64,000 nt of DNA, from NCBI RefSeq assembly GCF_052076105.1, contig NZ_CP197245.1, positions 2,914,001 through 2,978,000 on the forward strand. The letters are read 5' to 3'. The notes below the pieces were generated by a model, which saw only the letters and a list, made by a program, of their open reading frames with translations, ran no database searches and had not been told where the DNA came from. Both the position numbers and the translations under genes were made by a program. Within the stretch, counting starts at the first letter, position 1. Each line of letters begins with the position of its first letter. This document shows positions 26,064 through 35,979 of this stretch, one piece after another. Source of the stretch: Tardiphaga sp052076105. GTDB lineage: Bacteria > Pseudomonadota > Alphaproteobacteria > Rhizobiales > Xanthobacteraceae.

Positions 26064-26525
26064 ATGGCGAACATTCCCAATCCCAATGATCCGTATCGTC
26101 CGAATCCCGCCGATGACATCCGCAATCCAGTGCGGTTCGACAATGAGCTGCAGGCCGATCCTGAACTCGCTGAAGGGCCCGCGAGCGGTAGCCGCGTGGC
26201 TATCTATGCACTTGGCGTTATTGTCTTGCTCGGCGCCGTATTCTACGGCCTGAACAGCACATCGACGAATCCGGGCGACACGACGAAGAGCGCGTCCCAA
26301 TCCACGCCGGCAACACAAAGCAGCACGCCAAAGGCGCCAGCGCCAACCAACAACATCGCGGATTCCTATTCGAAGCCGCCAGTGGCACCGGGCGTACGCG
26401 ACGTAACGCCGAGCAACAACCGGTCCGACGTCACCACCGGCGCGGCACCGGCACGGCCGCAAGCTCCGCAATCGGCTCCGACCGGCACCGAGATCGACAG
26501 CTCGAAGGGCGGCGCGCCGAAGTAA
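26064..26525 (+). CDS. Small membrane protein with Pro/Ala/Thr-rich tail, unknown function
   Basis: 153 residues. ATG at 26064 follows AGGAGGACACGAG. Residues 1-45 are polar with PNPNDPYRPNPADD, a helix VAIYALGVIVLLGAVFYGL spans about 52-70, and the rest is a low-complexity Ser/Thr/Pro/Ala tail, probably periplasmic. Same general build as the small protein at 24932-25183. No domain recognised. A hairpin terminator follows. Confidence 0.72.
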   Translation: MANIPNPNDPYRPNPADDIRNPVRFDNELQADPELAEGPASGSRVAIYALGVIVLLGAVFYGLNSTSTNPGDTTKSASQSTPATQSSTPKAPAPTNNIADSYSKPPVAPGVRDVTPSNNRSDVTTGAAPARPQAPQSAPTGTEIDSSKGGAPK

Positions 26526-26543
26526 CGGCGCCACCGGGCAGAC

Positions 26544-26573
26544 AAGGCTGCGGGCATCAATACCCGCGGCTTT
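26544..26573 (+). terminator. Probable intrinsic terminator
   Basis: AAGGCTGCGGG and CCCGCGGCTTT form an 11-pair stem with two G-T pairs, loop CATCAATA, followed by TTTG. The T-run is short. Confidence 0.55.
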
Positions 26574-26724
26574 GTTGCGCATGGACTCACGCTCCCCGGG
26601 AGCCGGTTTATTGCTGAAGTAGATCCGGTGACGTTCATCCGGAAAACGTGAAGACGCCGGCTTACCTTTGCCGCAATGCAGCCTGAAACCGCGCCGGACA
26701 TTCCCTCTCCCCGGAGCTTTCTCG

Positions 26725-27732
26725 ATGAACCGCCTGCTGCTCGCTGCGCTGATTGCGACCTTACCATTCACCTCATCGCAAGCGGCCGAGCCTCCTTCAG
26801 TACGCGAGCCTTACGGCATCGGCCTCGAAGGCTTCCCCTATCCTTACCCCGTCAACATGCTGCCGCTCGTCAATGACGGCGAGCAGCTGCGCATGGCCTA
26901 TATGGACGTGCCATCGACCAAGCCCAATGGTCGGACTGTGGTGCTACTGCATGGCCGCAACTTTCCGTCGAGCTACTGGGCCCCGGTGATCGGCACGTTG
27001 AACGAGGCGGGTTACCGCGTCGTGGTCCCCGATCAGATCGGCTTCGGCAAATCGTCGAAACCATCGGGCGACCTGCATTTCGACACCCTCGCCCGCAACA
27101 CCATCGCGCTGATGGATCACCTTGGAATTTCCAAATTCGACATCGTCGCGCATTCGCTGGGTGGCATGCTGAGCGTCCGTATCGCACGCGCCTATCCTGA
27201 TCGCATCGATCACCTGCTGCTCGCGGCGCCGATCGGACTTGAGGACTATCGCCTCTATGTGCCACCGACGCCGACCGAGAAGATCCTGGAGAACGAAGAC
27301 AAGCTGACCGCGGAGGGTTATCGCAAACAGCTCGAGGTGAATTATTCGCTGAAGATGCAGCCCGACCAGGTAACGCCCTTCATCGACGCGCGTTTCAACA
27401 TCAAGGGGTCGCCGGAATATCCGCGCTGGCTGCGTGCCTTCGTCAGCTCGGCGCAACTCATTTATCGCGAGCCCGTGGTCCATGAAATTCCTCTGATCGC
27501 CCTGCCGACCCTGTTCATCATGGGCGCCGACGATCACAACGCACCGGGCAAGCCGAATGCGCCGGAGGCGCTACGGCCAAAGATGGGCCAGAACGCCGAT
27601 CTGGCAAAGGCGCTGGCGGCGAAGATGCCGAACGCGAAGGCCGAGGTGTTGCCGAACGCAGGCCATATCGTGTTTCTCGATGCGCCGGCCAAATTCAACG
27701 AGCTGATGCTGGGATTTCTCGCGGCGAAGTAG
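26725..27732 (+). CDS. Secreted alpha/beta hydrolase
   Basis: 335 residues. Signal peptide MNRLLLAALIATLPFTSSQA with cleavage before AEPPS. Hydrolase features: VVLLHGRNFPSSYW oxyanion loop, VVPDQIGFGKSSKP, nucleophile elbow VAHSLGGML, acid in FIMGADDHN and His in NAGHIVFLD. Such periplasmic hydrolases resemble haloalkane dehalogenase/epoxide hydrolase relatives, but the substrate is unknown. CGGAG precedes the ATG; an earlier start at 26668 would hide the signal peptide. Confidence 0.87.
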   Translation: MNRLLLAALIATLPFTSSQAAEPPSVREPYGIGLEGFPYPYPVNMLPLVNDGEQLRMAYMDVPSTKPNGRTVVLLHGRNFPSSYWAPVIGTLNEAGYRVVVPDQIGFGKSSKPSGDLHFDTLARNTIALMDHLGISKFDIVAHSLGGMLSVRIARAYPDRIDHLLLAAPIGLEDYRLYVPPTPTEKILENEDKLTAEGYRKQLEVNYSLKMQPDQVTPFIDARFNIKGSPEYPRWLRAFVSSAQLIYREPVVHEIPLIALPTLFIMGADDHNAPGKPNAPEALRPKMGQNADLAKALAAKMPNAKAEVLPNAGHIVFLDAPAKFNELMLGFLAAK

Positions 27733-27922
27733 CAACTGTCGCGCCCTGCTACGCTCGCATCCCGAAACATTCATGCTGCATTCAGATCGAATCGGCTTAA
27801 TTCAGCCTGCGCAGCGTTGATCCTCTGCAACTTTCCTGCCCAGCATGAGTTCTGCAGCGGGTGATGCGATGCCATCATTAATTCTCTGCGCCGCATCGCG
27901 GCGCCATCGAGGGAGAACACGA

Positions 27923-28180
27923 ATGAAGACGATCTTTGCGGCAGCCTTGTTTGCCGTTAGCGTCGGGGGCATCGGTGCCGCCAGCGCAATGCCTCTGGCT
28001 CCGCTGAGCGCTGCAGACACGGCAGGCGTGATCCAGGTCGCTCAGGGCTGCGGCCCCGGCTATGCCCGCGGTCCCTATGGCGGTTGCCGCCCGATGTTCC
28101 GCGGCCCGCCGCCGCGCGCCCGCTACTGCCCACCCGGCTTCTTCCGCAATCCCTACGGCCGCTGTATCCGCCGCTGGTGA
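27923..28180 (+). CDS. Small secreted Cys/Gly/Arg-rich protein (GCG_CRPN-type)
   Basis: 85 residues. Signal peptide MKTIFAAALFAVSVGGIGAASA, then a mature part with GCGPGYARGPYGGCRPM and YCPPGFFRNPYGRCIRRW, two Cys-framed repeats. NCBI's GCG_CRPN prefix-to-repeats family matches this form; function unknown. GAGGGAGAAC gives a good ribosome site. The gene stands alone with its own terminator. Confidence 0.78.
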   Translation: MKTIFAAALFAVSVGGIGAASAMPLAPLSAADTAGVIQVAQGCGPGYARGPYGGCRPMFRGPPPRARYCPPGFFRNPYGRCIRRW

Positions 28181-28202
28181 TCGCTGCACAATCCTGATGA
28201 CG

Positions 28203-28229
28203 AAAGCCCCGCCAATGGCGGGGCTTTTT
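28203..28229 (+). terminator. Intrinsic terminator
   Basis: AAAGCCCCGCC-aat-GGCGGGGCTTTTT, 11-pair stem and five Ts, 22 bases after the stop of the small secreted protein gene. Confidence 0.88.
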
Positions 28230-28300
28230 GTTGCCCACGCGCCGGTTACAGCCGTCACATGAAGATGACAGAATGGCGCTTCGCTATTCTGGAGATCGTC

Positions 28301-29545
28301 ATGTCGCGCACCTTGCGTCGTCTCATTCTGGCCGGTCTGCTCGGCCTCTCATCGCTGACGACCGGCCGCGCCGAGACCATTCCCCTACCCGAGCCGCAGC
28401 TCGGTCCGCGGCCGTTCTATCTTGTCGACAAGATGAAAGGCGGCCCGCTGAAAACGAAGCTGAGCACCTGCACCGGACCATTTCGCAAGAGCGACTTCTC
28501 CATCGCCCATCGCGGCGCGCCGCTGCAATTCCCGGAGCACAGTCGGGAATCCTATCTGGCCGCAGCGCGCATGGGCGCCGGCGTGATCGAATGCGATGTG
28601 ACCTTCACCAAGGACCGCCAGCTCGTCTGCCGGCATTCGCAATGCGACCTGCATACGACCACCAATATTCTCTCGGTGCCGGCGCTGGCGAATAAATGCA
28701 CGCAGCCCTTCAGCCCCGCCGCCCCCGCCACAGGCAGGAAGGCGTCGGCGAAATGCTGTACGAGCGACATCACGCTGGCGGAGTTCAAAACGCTGACGGC
28801 GAAGATGGATGCCGCCAACACGTCGGCGACCACTGTTGCGGATTATCAGAACGGCACGCCGCGCTGGCGCACCGATCTTTATGCGAGTTCGGGCACGCTG
28901 ATGACCCATGCCGAGAGCATCGCGCTGATCAAGAGCCTCGGTGCCAAATTCACGCCCGAGCTGAAAGCACCAGAAGTGCCGATGCCGTTCGACGGCGATT
29001 ACAGCCAGGAGAAATACGCGGCCCAGATGCTCGACGAATATCGAGCCGCCGGCATTCCGCCTGGTAACGTATTTGCCCAGAGCTTCGATCTCAACGACAT
29101 CAAGTTCTGGATCCGCACCGCGCCGGAATTCGGCATGCAGGGGGTCTATCTCGACGGCCGCTATGAAACACCCGGTTTCGATCACATGCGCGCGGAAACA
29201 TGGAAGCCGTCCATGGCCGAACTCAAGGCTGCCGGCGTCAGGATTCTCGCGCCACCGATCTATATGCTGCTGACGCTGGATTCCGATGGGCGCATTGTCC
29301 CCTCCCCCTATGCCAAGGCGGCGCGCGATGCCGGGCTCGATCTGATCACCTGGTCGCTGGAGCGCGACGGGCCGCTCGCCAATGGCGACGGCTTCTTCCA
29401 TCGCTCGGTCAAACCCGCCATCGACCGCGACGGCGATACGCTGACAGTGCTGGACGTGCTCGCGAAGGATGTCGGCGTCCGTGGTGTGTTTTCCGACTGG
29501 CCGGCCACGACGACGTTCTATGCCAGCTGTATGGGGCTCCTCTGA
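28301..29545 (+). CDS. Glycerophosphodiester phosphodiesterase family protein, exported
   Basis: 414 residues with signal peptide MSRTLRRLILAGLLGLSSL... (cleavage near GRAETIP). GDPD motifs: IAHRGAPLQFPEHS (first catalytic His), GAGVIECDVTFTKDRQLVCRH (metal-binding Glu/Asp and second His), and late FTPELK and DLITWSLERDG. It hydrolyses glycerophosphodiesters to glycerol-3-phosphate in the periplasm. GGAG lies 7 bases before the ATG at 28301; the ATG at 28259 is rejected as it breaks the signal peptide. A Cys-rich insert (NKCTQ..KCCTSD) is noteworthy. Confidence 0.88.
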   Translation: MSRTLRRLILAGLLGLSSLTTGRAETIPLPEPQLGPRPFYLVDKMKGGPLKTKLSTCTGPFRKSDFSIAHRGAPLQFPEHSRESYLAAARMGAGVIECDVTFTKDRQLVCRHSQCDLHTTTNILSVPALANKCTQPFSPAAPATGRKASAKCCTSDITLAEFKTLTAKMDAANTSATTVADYQNGTPRWRTDLYASSGTLMTHAESIALIKSLGAKFTPELKAPEVPMPFDGDYSQEKYAAQMLDEYRAAGIPPGNVFAQSFDLNDIKFWIRTAPEFGMQGVYLDGRYETPGFDHMRAETWKPSMAELKAAGVRILAPPIYMLLTLDSDGRIVPSPYAKAARDAGLDLITWSLERDGPLANGDGFFHRSVKPAIDRDGDTLTVLDVLAKDVGVRGVFSDWPATTTFYASCMGLL

Positions 29546-29554
29546 CGCAGCGCG

Positions 29555-30187
29555 CTATTTGGCGTCGCTGTCATAGATGAATTTCGGCATTTCCAGCTTG
29601 AGCCGGATCGCCAGCAGGCGGAACACCAGTCCGGTCACGGCGGCGACCAGCGTCACGAGATCGGGGCTGAATCCGTATTTGATGCCGCCGATATACAGAA
29701 GCCCGGTGACGATCGAGACGCTGGCATAGAGTTCGGCGCGAAACAGCAGTGGCACGTCGTTGCACAGCACGTCGCGGATGACACCGCCGACGCAGCCGGT
29801 GATCATCCCGGCGACCACAACGATCAGCAGCGGCTGATCCATGGCGAGCGCGATGTTACAGCCCATGATGGTGAAGACCACGAGGCCGATGGCGTCGAGC
29901 ACTAGAAACAGCGCATGAAAACGATGCACGACCCGTGCGAGCCCGATGGTCAGCAGCGCCGCGCCGCCGGTCAGCAGCAGCAGATACGGGCTCTTCACCC
30001 ACCACAACGGATAGTGCCCGAGCAGCATGTCGCGCATCGAACCACCGCCGAGCGCAGTGATGCAGCCGAGCATGGCGACGCCGAGCCAGTCCATCTTGCG
30101 CCGCCCGGCCGCCAGCGCGGCCGTCATCGCCTCGGCGACGAGCGCGATCATGGCGAGCGGAAACAGCAGGGCTTCGGTATGGGGCAT
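29555..30187 (-). CDS. TRIC-type / UPF0126 (YicG-like) membrane channel protein
   Basis: 210 residues with seven hydrophobic segments in two repeats. Each repeat has a Gly-rich turn then RD: GGGSMRDMLLG in the first and GGVIRDVLCND in the second, the mark of bacterial trimeric intracellular cation channel homologues. It sits in the inner membrane; cation conduction is known for homologues. Stop codon lies 9 bases from the convergent GDPD stop. Confidence 0.9.
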   Translation of the reverse strand: MPHTEALLFPLAMIALVAEAMTAALAAGRRKMDWLGVAMLGCITALGGGSMRDMLLGHYPLWWVKSPYLLLLTGGAALLTIGLARVVHRFHALFLVLDAIGLVVFTIMGCNIALAMDQPLLIVVVAGMITGCVGGVIRDVLCNDVPLLFRAELYASVSIVTGLLYIGGIKYGFSPDLVTLVAAVTGLVFRLLAIRLKLEMPKFIYDSDAK

Positions 30188-30309
30188 GGGACTCGCCGGC
30201 AGCGGATGACGGCGACCTGTAACACAAATCCGTGCACGCGGTGACCGGCGGCGGACAAATCCCCGCCATCTTCCTGAGCCTCCATCACAACCTCGCAGCA
30301 GGAGGTGTC

Positions 30310-30579
30310 ATGACCCGTCTGTTTCTCACCCTCCCCATTCTGCTCATGGCTGGCGCGGCTATGGCGGAGGACGCGCGGCTGTCGATGCCCTATTACGGCA
30401 GCGCCACCATGAATGCCGATGACAGCCTGGTGCTGCATTTCACCCGCACGGTGGACGGCAAGCCGGCTGACGGCTCGCAGACCTTTGCCCCCGGCGATCG
30501 CAGCTATGACAACGTGCGTCGCCACCTGAGCGGCATTGAACCCGGCCAGACCAAACCGCTGACGCCCTGGAGAGACTGA
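30310..30579 (+). CDS. Small secreted protein, unknown function
   Basis: 89 residues with signal peptide MTRLFLTLPILLMAGAAMA, cleaved before EDARL. The mature part is short and polar with a Tyr/Arg patch (DRSYDNVRRHLSG). CAGGAGGTGTC before the ATG is a strong ribosome site. No domain recognised. Convergent with the next minus-strand gene. Confidence 0.72.
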   Translation: MTRLFLTLPILLMAGAAMAEDARLSMPYYGSATMNADDSLVLHFTRTVDGKPADGSQTFAPGDRSYDNVRRHLSGIEPGQTKPLTPWRD

Positions 30580-30602
30580 GCGTCAGCACAAACGGGCGTG
30601 CC

Positions 30603-30926
30603 CTACCAGTAGCGGCGGCGCCAGTAACGACGACGCCAGTAGCGGCGGCGGACGCCCCAGTGGCGACGGCGCCAACCCCAATGCCTGTGGCGCCATCCCC
30701 AATGCCGTCCCCGCCAGCCGCGATGCCAGCGCACCTGTTCCGGCTGCAGGCGATCGACATCGTCCTGCGAGGCCACCGCAGACTGCGGTTCACTGTCAGG
30801 TCTGTGGTTGTCGAGCGGATTGGTCGGTAGCAACGGTGCGGCCTGGGCCCGGGTGACAGTCTGGGCGACCAACCCGGCGCCCGCGACAAAGCCGAAGGCG
30901 ATCTTCAGAAAATGACGGCGTTCCAT
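30603..30926 (-). CDS. Tat-signal-like protein with Trp/Arg/His tandem-repeat tail
   Basis: 107 residues. It begins MERRHFLKIAFGFVAGAG, with RRHFLK resembling the twin-arginine motif, then an Ala-rich end of the signal. The C-terminal 40 residues are tandem repeats of the type RHWGWR, ending in three RRYW units, seen in DNA as repeated CAGTAGCGGCG/GACGCC blocks. Very basic and aromatic. Function unknown; similar proteins occur in Bradyrhizobium-like genomes. AGGAGAG ribosome site, but inside a possible hairpin. Confidence 0.7.
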   Translation of the reverse strand: MERRHFLKIAFGFVAGAGLVAQTVTRAQAAPLLPTNPLDNHRPDSEPQSAVASQDDVDRLQPEQVRWHRGWRGRHWGWRHRHWGWRRRHWGVRRRYWRRRYWRRRYW

Positions 30927-30929
30927 CGC

Positions 30930-30957
30930 GATCTCTCCTGATATCCGTGAGGAGATC
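30930..30957 (-). promoter_or_regulatory. Leader hairpin covering ribosome site of Trp/Arg-rich protein gene
   Basis: GATC-TCCT and AGGA-GATC arms with a two-base bulge around GATATCCGTG. On the transcript the AGGAGA ribosome site of the downstream gene would be within the stem, starting about six bases from the ATG. Could modulate translation; could also be chance. Confidence 0.4.
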
Positions 30958-31024
30958 AGGATCGGACCAGCGGCATGAATGGAAACTGAATGTGCGCGGG
31001 AACTTACATCTTCAGACGTCGCGA

Positions 31025-31732
31025 CTATCGAAAGCCGGCAGCGAGCCCGACCACCTGGCCATCGAGCCCGTTGAAGCCATGATATCCTCGCGCCTCACAC
31101 GGATCGCCATCGTTGCGCCCACCGCTCAGCCACGCCACGCGGGCGCGCCCGGCCGACCATTTCACGAAGGGATCGACGCCAGCCGGCGCAGTGACTTTGC
31201 AGCCATCATTGCGATGATGGATGACGAGCGTACGCGGCAGCGCCGATGGCGAGCCGATGATCGACATGACATTGCTGCCACCACCCGACTCCGCACTGAG
31301 AAAGCCCGAGGTCAGCACCAGCGCATCCGGCCGCGCACCGCGCGCAATGCCTTCAGCGGCGCGCTGCGTCCCACGGCTGGTCGCCACCACCGTCACCGGA
31401 CGCTTGATCGCAGCCATGTATTGCACGGCGCTGGACAGATCCGTTCCGGCATCGACCACCAGCACCGCCAGCCCTCGCGCCGCATAGGCACTGCGCGTGC
31501 GCACCAGTTGATTGCCCTTTAGTCCGTTGATCTCACCATGCTCGCCCGGATTGATGGCACCGCTACCGCCGGGCATCAGGATCACGCTGGCGCGGGGTGA
31601 TGCAGGCTTGATGAGCACGGCGCGGGAGCCGGCGATAGTGACGGTTTCGTCGGCGTGAGCGGCGGTGCTAACAAGGCCGCTCAAAGCCAGCGACGCGGCG
31701 ATGCCGACAATCCAGACAGAAGCTTTCATCAT
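31025..31732 (-). CDS. Exported alpha/beta-hydrolase-like protein
   Basis: About 235 residues with signal peptide MKASVWIVGIAASLALSGLVSTAAHA. SVILMPGGSGAIN resembles the oxyanion loop, VVATSRGTQRAA the nucleophile elbow (Ser in TSRGT), IHHRNDGC the acid region, and YHGFNG the final His. Three ATGs lie within the first four codons; those at 31732 or 31729 fit GCGAGA spacing best. Two cysteines (GCKV, DPCEA) could pair. Substrate unknown. Confidence 0.75.
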   Translation of the reverse strand: MMKASVWIVGIAASLALSGLVSTAAHADETVTIAGSRAVLIKPASPRASVILMPGGSGAINPGEHGEINGLKGNQLVRTRSAYAARGLAVLVVDAGTDLSSAVQYMAAIKRPVTVVATSRGTQRAAEGIARGARPDALVLTSGFLSAESGGGSNVMSIIGSPSALPRTLVIHHRNDGCKVTAPAGVDPFVKWSAGRARVAWLSGGRNDGDPCEARGYHGFNGLDGQVVGLAAGFR

Positions 31733-31814
31733 GTGCATTCTCGCTGGTTACTGATCAAGGATCAAAGCAGCCACGATCAGCGGATAGTGCTACTACGCTC
31801 GTCCGTCCTGTGCG

Positions 31815-32483
31815 CTAGTCTGGTAGCTTTCCGCCTGCCGCTTGATAAAAGCCCGCAAGTTGAGTTGCCAGCAGTGACGCTAACAGCGCCTCCATCTTGG
31901 ACACATCAATTTTGCCTTCCCGACACGCGGCATCGGCAGCGTCCAAAGCGTCGAAATATGGTTTGCGATTGTCTACGATCTGATCAGGAATCGTTGGCGT
32001 GCCAGGAAGTATCGTTCCTGCTCGGATCGAAAGAACAATATAGGAAATAATGCGAGAAGTTCGTCCGTTTCCATCAGCGAATGGATGGATCCAGTTCAAT
32101 CGCCACATCAGATAAGCGGCGAGATGGATCGGCGTGCTATCTCTCCAATGATCATTGACGTAGTCGCACATGTCCTCGATCAATTCGGGGACTAGATGCG
32201 CTCCTACGGGCTCGTGCCTGCTTCCCTCGATAGCAACCCCGCCAGGACGATAATTGCCAGCGTAAGAGCTTATGCCGGCCAGCGCTTCTCGCTGAAGACC
32301 CAGAATCAATGAAGGGCGCAACTTAAACGAACCACGTTCCAACGCGGTTTGAATTGCACAGAGAGCCGCGTCGTATTGCCGAAAGCCATTGCGGGCTTCG
32401 GCGGCGGCCTTCGCTTGCGGATCGGTAATTAACTCAGGCTCGAGCGCGCGGCTATCTCGCCGTTCGCGCTCTTCTTCTGTCAT
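31815..32483 (-). CDS. Fic family protein (AMPylating toxin candidate)
   Basis: 222 residues. The catalytic Fic motif HPFADGNGRTSR is complete, near residue 133, so AMP transfer from ATP to a target hydroxyl is expected. The N-terminal helices (RQYDAALCAIQTALE; FKLRPSLILGLQREAL) belong to the Fic core with flap. No inhibitory helix of its own is obvious, as expected for class I Fic proteins with a separate antitoxin. Its ATG overlaps the stop of the upstream small gene by four bases, and AAGGAAGG inside that gene is its ribosome site. DNA is less GC-rich than neighbours. Confidence 0.9.
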   Translation of the reverse strand: MTEEERERRDSRALEPELITDPQAKAAAEARNGFRQYDAALCAIQTALERGSFKLRPSLILGLQREALAGISSYAGNYRPGGVAIEGSRHEPVGAHLVPELIEDMCDYVNDHWRDSTPIHLAAYLMWRLNWIHPFADGNGRTSRIISYIVLSIRAGTILPGTPTIPDQIVDNRKPYFDALDAADAACREGKIDVSKMEALLASLLATQLAGFYQAAGGKLPD

Positions 32484-32656
32484 TTGCCTTCCTTGGCAAG
32501 CTTTTCGGCTTCACGATCGACCATGTCGCGGGTGATCAAATCATTCTCAAAATGCGTGTTACCATAGACAAAGCTACGCCGTTGCTGCTCCCGGTGCTCA
32601 GCGCTTGGCTGAGCAGTTTTTGCAGCATCCAGAAGTTTTTTTAGAGCATCGGTCAT
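32480..32656 (-). CDS. Candidate Fic antitoxin
   Basis: 58 residues: MTDALKKLLDAAKTAQPSAEHREQ, then RRSFVYGNTHFENDLITR and DREAEKLAKEGK. Size, all-helix pattern and position upstream of fic with a 4-base overlap fit a class I antitoxin. The usual inhibitory motif is (S/T)xxxE(G/N); here SFVYGN has Gly where Glu is expected, and a Glu-Asn pair follows six residues later. An earlier in-frame start exists at 32728, but it reads across a hydrophobic segment with no match. No good ribosome site was seen. Confidence 0.68.
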   Translation of the reverse strand: MTDALKKLLDAAKTAQPSAEHREQQRRSFVYGNTHFENDLITRDMVDREAEKLAKEGK

Positions 32657-32736
32657 CACAGCAATATAAGCGACTCGCCCGAGGGTTTCCACGAAAAAAC
32701 TCGCCGCCCAACCGATCGGCGCGCTCAAGTTCCGCC

Positions 32737-34269
<1,533 letters not shown>

Positions 34270-34448
34270 GTGCTCCAGCCCGTCAATGTCACGTGTTATC
34301 GCCCGCGGCGACCGCAGGGTTTGGGCGAGGTTCTAGCATGGGGTTTTCGGCGGTGGAAACGCCCATCAGAAAGGGTTGAATCCCCCAAAATCGCATGGCG
34401 CTGACGGCAATCCTGCCTATATCGGGACCAGACAAGGGAGAGCGCTGG

Positions 34449-34910
34449 ATGGCCAATATCGTGATCAATGAAAGCAGTGGCGCAGCCACGGGTGGCGTAC
34501 GCGATCTGCTGCGCTGGGAAGGCGTGGCGCTGTTTGTCGGAATGACGCTGTTCTACTGGATCTCGGGCGCGCCCTGGCAGATCTATGCGCTGTTTTTCTT
34601 CGCTCCGGACCTCAGCATGCTGGCCTATCTGGCGGGCCCACGGATCGGCGCAGGGGTCTATAATCTGGTGCATGCGACCATCGCGCCGCTGCTGCTCGCC
34701 CTCGGCGGTATCGCCACCGCGGAGCCGGTCGCCGGCTCGATCGCCATGGTCTGGTTCGCCCATATCGGCTTCGACCGCGCGCTCGGCTACGGGCTCAAAT
34801 ACGACGCCGGCTTCCGCTTCACTCATCTCGGCCGCATCGGCAAGGATGCGACAGTGCCGGCGACCAAGGCGGAGAACCCGACCACCGGCAACAAGATCAA
34901 GGCTGCCTGA
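34449..34910 (+). CDS. DUF4260 family membrane protein
   Basis: 153 residues, four hydrophobic segments (WEGVALFVGMTLFYWI; WQIYALFFFAPDLSMLAYL; TIAPLLLALGGIATA; GSIAMVWFAHIGFD). The motifs AGPRIGAGVYNLVHA and IGFDRALGYGLKY define DUF4260. Function unknown. GGGAGAG precedes the ATG at 34449. Confidence 0.88.
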   Translation: MANIVINESSGAATGGVRDLLRWEGVALFVGMTLFYWISGAPWQIYALFFFAPDLSMLAYLAGPRIGAGVYNLVHATIAPLLLALGGIATAEPVAGSIAMVWFAHIGFDRALGYGLKYDAGFRFTHLGRIGKDATVPATKAENPTTGNKIKAA

Positions 34911-34919
34911 CGCGCAACC

Positions 34920-35591
34920 TCACGGCTCGCCTGGCTTGAACGGCGCTTCCTTGCCGGGCGGTGTGCTTTCCTCAGCCATCGCCAGCAGCATGGCCACCAT
35001 CACGTAATTGCCGGCCACCGCCGTGAGATCGACGATCTGCTGATCGTTGAAGATTTTCTTGGCGCGGGCATAGGTCGCGTCGGAGACCTTGTGCGTGGTC
35101 GTCAGCTCGGTGACGAAGTCATAGACCGTCGCCTCGTCCTCAGCCATGTTCGCCGGCCGCTTGTTGGCCTTGAGATCGGCGATGATATCGGGCGACAGCC
35201 CCGCCTTCTGCGCCAGCGGCGCATGCGCGAACCACTCGACCTGCGAGCGCCATTGCCGGCCGATGATGATGATTGCGAACTCGTTGAGCTTGACCGGAAC
35301 GGAGGTGTCCCAGCGCAGATAGGCGAACAGATCGAACAGTTTCTGTCCGAGCACCGGGCTGCGCATCATCGGATTGTAGGGACCTGCGAGACCCACGCTC
35401 GAGACCTTCATTACCTGCTCGCCCAGCGGCTTCTGCTTCGCGTCGAGCTGATCCATGGTGAGTTGCGGAAAGCGCGGTTCCTTGCTGGTGGCAGGCTGCG
35501 CAAAGATCGTGGCGGCAAACCAGCCGCCGGCCGCTGCAAGCGCGAGCGACGACAGTCCGATGGACGACATCCAGAGCGATGGGGACTTCAT
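34920..35591 (-). CDS. Carboxymuconolactone decarboxylase-like protein, exported
   Basis: 223 residues. N-terminal MKSPSLWMSSIGLSSLALAAAGGWFAA is a signal peptide or anchor. The rest has AhpD/CMD-like helices (FAIIIIGRQWRSQVEWFAHAPLAQKAGL..., then DEATVYDFVTELTTTHKVSD and IVDLTAVAGNYVMVAMLLA). The peroxidase CxxC of AhpD is absent; His in WFAH is kept. CTCAGGGAGG is the ribosome site. Exact role unknown. Confidence 0.82.
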   Translation of the reverse strand: MKSPSLWMSSIGLSSLALAAAGGWFAATIFAQPATSKEPRFPQLTMDQLDAKQKPLGEQVMKVSSVGLAGPYNPMMRSPVLGQKLFDLFAYLRWDTSVPVKLNEFAIIIIGRQWRSQVEWFAHAPLAQKAGLSPDIIADLKANKRPANMAEDEATVYDFVTELTTTHKVSDATYARAKKIFNDQQIVDLTAVAGNYVMVAMLLAMAEESTPPGKEAPFKPGEP

Positions 35592-35715
35592 GATTTCCTC
35601 CCTGAGTTTTTTATTGGTCACGGAGGCTAGTTCAGGGTGCCGGACTGCACCAGCATCAAAGCGCGATGGCTGAACCCACGAAGGGCAGATATCAGCACGG
35701 CAAAGCGTTGCGGTT

Positions 35716-35979
35716 CTAGGCGCGGCCCGACAGCCGCAGCACGAAGACGAGCACTTCGGCAACGGCCTTGTAGAGCTCAGCCGGAATCTCGTCGCCGATT
35801 TCGACATTGGAGAGCGCGCCGGCCAGCACTTCGTTTTCCTCGATCGGAATGTCGTGGGCCTTGGCGACCTCGATGATCTTCTCACCGATCGCGCCCTTGC
35901 CTTTCGCGGTGACAACAGGCGCGCCGGTCTTGTCGTAATGCAGCGCGACAGCCAATGACCTCTTGGGCTGTACGATCAT
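35716..35979 (-). CDS. FhlB-like protein (FlhB C-terminal domain homologue)
   Basis: 87 residues: LAVALHYDKTGAPVVTAKGKGAIGEKIIEVAKAHDIPIEENEVLAGAL, the cytoplasmic domain of FlhB/YscU export-gate proteins, without the membrane part. The autocleavage NPTH that precedes this in FlhB is replaced by QPKRS, so self-cleavage is not expected. It overlaps the FliK-like gene by four bases. It may act as a stand-alone substrate-specificity partner of flagellar export. Confidence 0.9.
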   Translation of the reverse strand: MIVQPKRSLAVALHYDKTGAPVVTAKGKGAIGEKIIEVAKAHDIPIEENEVLAGALSNVEIGDEIPAELYKAVAEVLVFVLRLSGRA

